Assembly: GCF_000620625.1 (NCBI RefSeq)
Contig: NZ_JIAW01000026.1
Span: 26,634 to 90,633, forward strand
Length of the DNA: 64,000 nt
Reading direction: 5' to 3'
Source: Mycobacterium sp. URHB0044
GTDB taxonomy: Bacteria > Actinomycetota > Actinomycetes > Mycobacteriales > Mycobacteriaceae
Below are positions 59,388-64,000 of the stretch, in pieces; position 1 is the stretch's first letter, and each line of letters opens with the position of its first letter. Both the position numbers and the translations under genes were made by a program. The notes under the pieces are model-generated. The model did not search any database and had not been told where the DNA came from. It saw nothing but the letters and a program-made list of their open reading frames with translations.

Positions 59388-60415
59388 CGTGGGGTACACC
59401 GCCCGCTTGCTTGGCCAGCGATCTTGATGTACACCGGCTGTCCCCCTTTGCCGTTGACCTTGAACAGCACGTCGCACAGATAGAAGGTGAAGAAGTCGCC
59501 ATATAGCCCTTGGCGGCTCAGCGCCTGATACGCATCGGGCAGCGTCGCCAAGAGGTTGTCGAAGTAGTCGTGGTCGGCGACGACGATCCCTGAGGTGCGG
59601 TCGGTTTCGTCGACGACCTTCTTGATGGCCGGACGTGACTGCGACAGCAGATCGGCAACCGACGCCGCGGCGGCGTTGGAGGATGCCACGGAGTCGGTGA
59701 TGTCCTGCTTTCGGCTGGCCAGCGTCGAGACGAGTTGTGACAACGAGTCGACCGCCATGGCGAACTGCGTGTTCTGGTCCCCCAGCGAGCTCAGCACGCC
59801 ATGCAGGTTGACGATCACTTGCCCGATCAGCTGGTCTCGGTCGGCAAGCATGTTCGTCAGCGCAGCGGTCTGGCTGAAGAACGAGCTGATGGTCTCCCCT
59901 TGGCCTTCGAATGCTCCAATCAGTTGACTGGCCAACGCATTCACCTGATCGGGATCCAGCGCCCGGAACAACGGCCGGAAACCGCCGATCACTGCATCCA
60001 GATCCAACGACGGCGACGTGTTCGCCAGCGGTATCGTGTCGCCGCGCTTGAGGGCCGCCGTGCTGCCCGTGCCTTCCTCGAGCGCAAGGTAGCGGCCGCC
60101 AACCAAGTCGCTGTACCGGACGACGGCCCGGCTACCGCGGGTCAGCACGACCGAGTCGTCGGTACTGAATTCGACGGAAACAGTCGTATCCGGGCGCAGC
60201 GTCAACTTGGTGACCTTGCCGACTTCCACTCCGGCGATCCGGACGAACTGACCCTCCTCGAGCCCGGACACGTCGGCGAAGTCTGCCCGGTACATCAGTT
60301 GTGGCTCGAAACGCAGCTGAGCGAAGATGGCGAACATGGCCCCAAGGAAGAACAGGCACACCACGGAGAAGATGCCCAGCCGCCACAGCACGCCGATGAG
60401 GCTCTTGCCCTTCAT
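59384..60415 (-). CDS. mceB: MceB, Mce-family protein
   Basis: 343 residues, the shortest of the six. Anchor LGIFSVVCLFFLGAMFAIFA near residue 13; MCE domain (DFADVSGLEEGQFVRIAGVEVGKVTKL); helical part with SQLIGAFEGQGETISSFFSQT; short C-terminal end with YLCDVLFK and a terminal Cys. ATGA overlap with mceA sets the start at 60415. Confidence 0.93.
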   Translation of the reverse strand: MKGKSLIGVLWRLGIFSVVCLFFLGAMFAIFAQLRFEPQLMYRADFADVSGLEEGQFVRIAGVEVGKVTKLTLRPDTTVSVEFSTDDSVVLTRGSRAVVRYSDLVGGRYLALEEGTGSTAALKRGDTIPLANTSPSLDLDAVIGGFRPLFRALDPDQVNALASQLIGAFEGQGETISSFFSQTAALTNMLADRDQLIGQVIVNLHGVLSSLGDQNTQFAMAVDSLSQLVSTLASRKQDITDSVASSNAAAASVADLLSQSRPAIKKVVDETDRTSGIVVADHDYFDNLLATLPDAYQALSRQGLYGDFFTFYLCDVLFKVNGKGGQPVYIKIAGQASGRCTPR

Positions 60416-61824
60416 CGCGGTCCGTTGACTGCGTCGGGCGCGGACGGCTCCGCGCCGGGAGGCGGTTTGGAGGGGTCGGGTGGCGGTGAGTTCGACGGCA
60501 CGCCCGGTGGCAAGCCGGGAAACAATGGGGCGCAGTCCGGGGCATACCACGGAGCGCCGTAGGGCGGACCGCCCGGGAAGGCCGGCGCGGGACCGGGAGC
60601 AGGCCCGCCGGGGTAGCGGATACTTGGTGGCTGAGGCACCCCCCGGGTAACCGGGAAGTAATTGGCCCAGCCGGGAAACGCGATACCGGGGTTGGGTCGC
60701 CAATCCAGTCCGGTGCCCCACCCGGTGTTCGTGACCAATTGCCGTACCGGCCAGTTCTTTTCCACGTCCGGCAGGGATCCGCAACCCGGCTTGCCACCCG
60801 GTCCGCCCTTGGCACCGACGATGGGCAGATTGTCCGGGTACTTGTACGGGTCATTCCCGAGTTGGAACCCGCCCGACGCGACGGCGCCATAGCCATTCGC
60901 AGCAGCGGTGTTCTTCAGCGGATAGTCGGTCAGGGTCTTGTAGCCGCCCGTCAGCGTGCACGTGTACTCGGGGTTGTACTTCAACAGCAGGGCCGTCGTC
61001 GGTTCGAGATCGTTGATTCCCTGAATGAAGTCGCCCTTACTTGGGCCAAACAGGTCGATGCCGCTGTGTGACAGGCCGGTGAGGTTGACCAACAACGCAT
61101 CCAAGGTCGAGGCATTGTCGACGACGGTGGCGCTGGTGGTGCTCGCGGCGTCGAGGATCGCAACGATGTCCTTGGCTGCGCCAGCGTAGGTGTCGCTGAA
61201 TCCCTTCAGCGACTGCCAGTCGCGTCGGAACGTCTCGGCGCGTGGGTTCAATTCGAGCAGAACGTCATTCGCGGCCGAAATTGCCTCACCCATGCGGGGG
61301 CCTTGTCCCCGGAAGCCCTCCGAGAGCGCGGTCAGCACGCCATTGAGTTTGGCCGGATCGATCTGTTGCAGGAGGTCGACCAGGTTTTCGAAGACAGTGT
61401 TGACCTCGGTGGACACGTTCTGCGATGCGATGACGGCGCCGGCGCCAAGGGGTTCATGGCTCGGATCACGAGGGTAGACCAGGTCGAGGTACTTGGCCCC
61501 GAACAGCGTGGTCGCCCGAATTCGAGCCGCCACGTTGGCGGGAATGAACTGCACTTGGTCACGGTCGATCCCGATGTCCAGACGCACTGACCCGTAACGG
61601 TTTTGCACGTCCTTGACCTCCCCGACCTTGACGCCGCGCAGCTTCACCGCAGCCCCAGGGTCCATGACCAGGCCGATCCGATCCGACGTGACCACGACGG
61701 GAAGCGATGAGTCGAACGTCCCCGTGAAACGGGCCGTCGTGACGAACACGAACACCGCAACCAGGACAACGAGAATGAGGGCCCACCATGCGGAGTGGAG
61801 TCTGCGATCCGATCTCGACGTCAT
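60412..61824 (-). CDS. mceA: MceA, Mce-family protein
   Basis: 470 residues. Anchor WWALILVVLVAVFVFVTTA (near 14), MCE domain (SDRIGLVMDPGAAVKLRGVKVGEVKDV, near 46), helical region, conserved YTCTLTGGY, and a Pro/Gly-rich tail (from about 395). ATG 61824 lies 5 bp after the yrbEB stop. The subclass (Mce1 to Mce6 type) cannot be fixed by eye, so the substrate (fatty acids, sterols or other lipids) is open. Confidence 0.92.
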   Translation of the reverse strand: MTSRSDRRLHSAWWALILVVLVAVFVFVTTARFTGTFDSSLPVVVTSDRIGLVMDPGAAVKLRGVKVGEVKDVQNRYGSVRLDIGIDRDQVQFIPANVAARIRATTLFGAKYLDLVYPRDPSHEPLGAGAVIASQNVSTEVNTVFENLVDLLQQIDPAKLNGVLTALSEGFRGQGPRMGEAISAANDVLLELNPRAETFRRDWQSLKGFSDTYAGAAKDIVAILDAASTTSATVVDNASTLDALLVNLTGLSHSGIDLFGPSKGDFIQGINDLEPTTALLLKYNPEYTCTLTGGYKTLTDYPLKNTAAANGYGAVASGGFQLGNDPYKYPDNLPIVGAKGGPGGKPGCGSLPDVEKNWPVRQLVTNTGWGTGLDWRPNPGIAFPGWANYFPVTRGVPQPPSIRYPGGPAPGPAPAFPGGPPYGAPWYAPDCAPLFPGLPPGVPSNSPPPDPSKPPPGAEPSAPDAVNGPR

Positions 61825-61828
61825 CGCG

Positions 61829-62683
61829 CTAGCCCGAGAAGTGGAAGTCGCCGGACGGACCGTAAATGGCAATCGTCACCAGCAACACGACGACGCAGAG
61901 CACGATCATCGAAGTGCGTACAGCGCGCCCCACGGCTTCACCGACGCCGGCCGGACCGCCCGATGCGGTAAAGCCGTAGTAGGTGTGGACGAGCATCGCG
62001 ACGAGACCGACAATCTCCGCCAGGAGGAACGACCAGAGCAGGTCGGTGGGATTGAGGAACGTATAGAAGTAGTGGTCGTATACACCGCTCGATTGGCCGT
62101 AGACGAATGTCGTGAGGGACTGCGTGGCGATGTAGGCCAGCAGCATCGCGACGGTAAACAGCGGTGTCACCACGACCGCACCAGCCACCAGCCGGGTGGA
62201 GCACAGGTACGGCACCGCCCGAATGCTCATCGTCTCGAGCGCATCGATCTCCTCGTTGATCCGCATCGCGCCCAATTGCGCCGTGGCGCCCGCACCAATC
62301 GTCGCCGACACCCCGATGCCGACCATGATCGGCCCGAAGTAGCGGGTGTTGATCAAGGCGGAAGTGAAGCCTGCCAAAGCGTCGACGCCGACTTGCTGCA
62401 GCTGCGGGAAGAACTGGATGGCGAGCAATGAGCCGACCGACATGGTCAGCGCACCGATCACGACGATCGCTCCGCCGATCAGCGCGAGCGCCCCGACTCC
62501 GAGGCTCATTTCCGCGACGAGCCTTAGCAATTCACCGGGATACCGGGTGATCGCCGGACCTACACCACCGATCGTCTCGGCATAGAAGCGGGCTTGGCGT
62601 CCCAGCCGGTTCCAGCTCTCTGCGACGTCGGCGACCGGTCGCCGAAGCCCGGGATGCAGCACACTCGGCACGGAGCGGGTCAC
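61829..62683 (-). CDS. yrbEB: YrbEB, MlaE-family permease of the Mce transporter
   Basis: 284 residues with about six hydrophobic segments. The MlaE/YrbE signature is ATIGAGATAQLGAMRINEEIDALETMSI (near 133). It is the second inner-membrane permease of the Mce complex. GTG 62683 overlaps the yrbEA stop by 4 bp. The longer frame to 62818 is not used. Confidence 0.93.
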   Translation of the reverse strand: MTRSVPSVLHPGLRRPVADVAESWNRLGRQARFYAETIGGVGPAITRYPGELLRLVAEMSLGVGALALIGGAIVVIGALTMSVGSLLAIQFFPQLQQVGVDALAGFTSALINTRYFGPIMVGIGVSATIGAGATAQLGAMRINEEIDALETMSIRAVPYLCSTRLVAGAVVVTPLFTVAMLLAYIATQSLTTFVYGQSSGVYDHYFYTFLNPTDLLWSFLLAEIVGLVAMLVHTYYGFTASGGPAGVGEAVGRAVRTSMIVLCVVVLLVTIAIYGPSGDFHFSG

Positions 62684-63450
62684 AACGTTGCCTTCACGCC
62701 GACGGCGGTGACGATGACGTTGATGACGAACAGCGCCAGGAACGTGTACACCACGGTTTCGTTCACGGCAGTTCCGACACCCGCAGGCCCTCCGCCGACC
62801 GTCAGACCCTTGTAGCACGCGATCAGACCGGCGGCGAGGCCGAAGAGTGCCGCTTTGATGAGGGCGATGACGAGCTCCGGCACGCCGACGAGTAGTGGCA
62901 GGCCGGCGACGAAGGCCCCAGGTGTGATGTGTTGCAGGAAGATTGAGAAGAAGTAGGCGGCGGTGATCCCGACGATCGTCACCATCGACGTCAGCAAGAC
63001 CGCGACGAACGTCGCCGCGAGCACGCGGGGCACCACCAGCGCCTGGATCGGGTTGATGCCCAGCACGCGCATCGCATCGATTTCTTCACGAATCGTACGG
63101 GCGCCGAGGTCCGCGCACATTGCGGTGGCTGCAGCGCCCGAGATCACCAACACCGTCACGATGGGACCGCCCTGTGTCACGGCCCCCACCGCAACCCCGG
63201 TCCCGGATAGATCTGCCGCGCCGAACTCGATGAGCAGAACGTTCAGGGTGTAGGTACCGAGGACGACGATCGGGATCGCCAGGAATGCCGTCGGCACGAT
63301 CGACACCCGTGCGACGAACCAGGCTTGCAAGAGGAACTCCCGCCACGCCCAGGGCGGTCGCCACATCACGACGAATGTGTCCAGACACATCGCAAAGAAA
63401 CCGCCCGCTGCACGCACGGGGATGGCAAGACGAGAAGGTGTCACTGTCAC
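62680..63450 (-). CDS. yrbEA: YrbEA, MlaE-family permease of the Mce transporter
   Basis: 256 residues with about six hydrophobic segments and the MlaE signature CADLGARTIREEIDAMRVLGINP (near 112). It pairs with YrbEB. GTG 63450 overlaps the regulator stop by 4 bp, so regulator and transporter are translated from one mRNA, as in the mce1 operon arrangement with its GntR regulator. Confidence 0.93.
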   Translation of the reverse strand: MTVTPSRLAIPVRAAGGFFAMCLDTFVVMWRPPWAWREFLLQAWFVARVSIVPTAFLAIPIVVLGTYTLNVLLIEFGAADLSGTGVAVGAVTQGGPIVTVLVISGAAATAMCADLGARTIREEIDAMRVLGINPIQALVVPRVLAATFVAVLLTSMVTIVGITAAYFFSIFLQHITPGAFVAGLPLLVGVPELVIALIKAALFGLAAGLIACYKGLTVGGGPAGVGTAVNETVVYTFLALFVINVIVTAVGVKATL

Positions 63451-64000
63451 CGGCCGACGTCCCCGGATCCGTTCTCGGTGTGGCAGGCCTGGTGTAGTGC
63501 GGTGCGCAGCAGGCGTGGGTCGTGGAGGGGGTCCATGAGGGCGATCATGGAGAGGGCGGTGCCGGCGAGGTGGCGGGCGAGTTCGGCGCCGGCGGTGGTG
63601 GTGTCGCCGCGGAGGACGGCTTGCAGGATCTTGGTGTCGTGTCCGATGACGACGTCCCAGGCACTGGGGGTTTGGGTGGTGTAGACGCGTCGGTAGCGGC
63701 GGGCGTGATCGGACAGTTGGCGGATCAGTAACTCCAGGCGGCCGCCGTCGGCGTCGGGGCGGAAGAACTCGTGGAACCGTTCGTGCGGGACGGTGAAGCG
63801 GTCGTAGTCCCGCGCGTCGGCGGCGCGGCGCATCTCGTCGAGCACACTGGTCATCTCGTCGAGTTCGGCCGCGGTCAGCAACGGCACCCGCACGGTCAGC
63901 GCCAGCGGTTCCAAGACCAGTCGGGTGGCGTAGAGCTGTTCGAGGTCGCTGGAAGAGAAGTCGGCCACCTGGATGCGGTGATTGTGGCGCGAGACGACCA
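63447..64000 (-). CDS. GntR/FadR-type regulator of the mce operon (N-terminus outside window)
   Basis: The visible part is about 184 residues and continues past the window edge. VVSRHNHRIQVADFSSSDLEQLYATRLVLEPLAL is the junction between the winged helix-turn-helix (missing) and the FCD domain. FCD metal/ligand positions include FHEFF, RQLSDHARRYRRVY and GHDTKILQAVLRGD. It resembles the FadR-type regulator (Mce1R-like) found upstream of mce operons, and its stop overlaps yrbEA by 4 bp. Its ligand may be an acyl-CoA or fatty acid. Confidence 0.88.
   Translation of the reverse strand, partial: VVSRHNHRIQVADFSSSDLEQLYATRLVLEPLALTVRVPLLTAAELDEMTSVLDEMRRAADARDYDRFTVPHERFHEFFRPDADGGRLELLIRQLSDHARRYRRVYTTQTPSAWDVVIGHDTKILQAVLRGDTTTAGAELARHLAGTALSMIALMDPLHDPRLLRTALHQACHTENGSGDVGR

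Noticed and set aside
1..64000. CRISPR arrays, tRNA or rRNA genes, insertion sequences, attachment sites
   Set aside because: Looked for and not seen; no repeat-spacer pattern, transposase motif or tRNA-like cloverleaf was recognised by eye.

Overview
The window is GC-rich actinobacterial DNA and most likely a rapidly growing Mycobacterium (Mycolicibacterium). The grounds are a complete yrbEAB-mceABCDEF operon at the right end, deazaflavin/F420-type enzymes, a secreted cutinase, many TetR regulators, and pervasive 4-bp start/stop overlaps. No RNA gene, CRISPR array, insertion sequence or integrase was seen.

Layout. 1-3849: a polyamine-type ABC importer (ATPase cut by the window edge, Tat lipoprotein binding protein, two permeases), then ribonuclease Z, a small F420-type reductase and an EamA exporter. 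6161-20862: an accessory block of a trypsin-like protease, a 760-bp regulatory region, a LuxR regulator and a tight eight-gene run. That run encodes a subtilisin-like protease, three large proteins I cannot assign, an 89-residue protein, a protein with HhH and IPT/TIG-like regions, a protein with a zinc-PLC/P1-nuclease motif, and a protein joining a caspase-like (CHAT-like) region to a degenerate GH24 lysozyme-like region. This is my main candidate for an undescribed system. 21015-30 kb: cutinase, hydrolases, VOC dioxygenase-like protein, crotonase, pirin, FAD oxidoreductase, and AraC and PucR regulators. 31-39 kb: a TetR gene with its own palindrome, then an MpaB-like oxygenase / aldehyde dehydrogenase group and a TetR-MFS group that share one operator sequence.

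39.5-53.7 kb: a putative nickel-pincer nucleotide (NPN) regulon. Genes for LarB, LarC and LarE surround a very divergent LarA-like protein that keeps the H-x9-K-x15-H spacing of lactate racemase but not the first catalytic histidine. Translationally coupled to them are a ferredoxin with a BFD-like domain, an LLM oxidoreductase, a NadC-like phosphoribosyltransferase and an SDR. A TetR gene, a molybdopterin-binding-like gene and an SRPBCC gene lie between the arms. The rightward arm adds a phosphotransferase / acyl-CoA dehydrogenase / SDR / FAD-oxidase module. AT-rich sites sharing AATAGT lie at all three promoters, suggesting one TetR-controlled pathway.

54.2-64 kb: the mce operon on the minus strand, read after a GntR/FadR-type regulator cut by the window edge.
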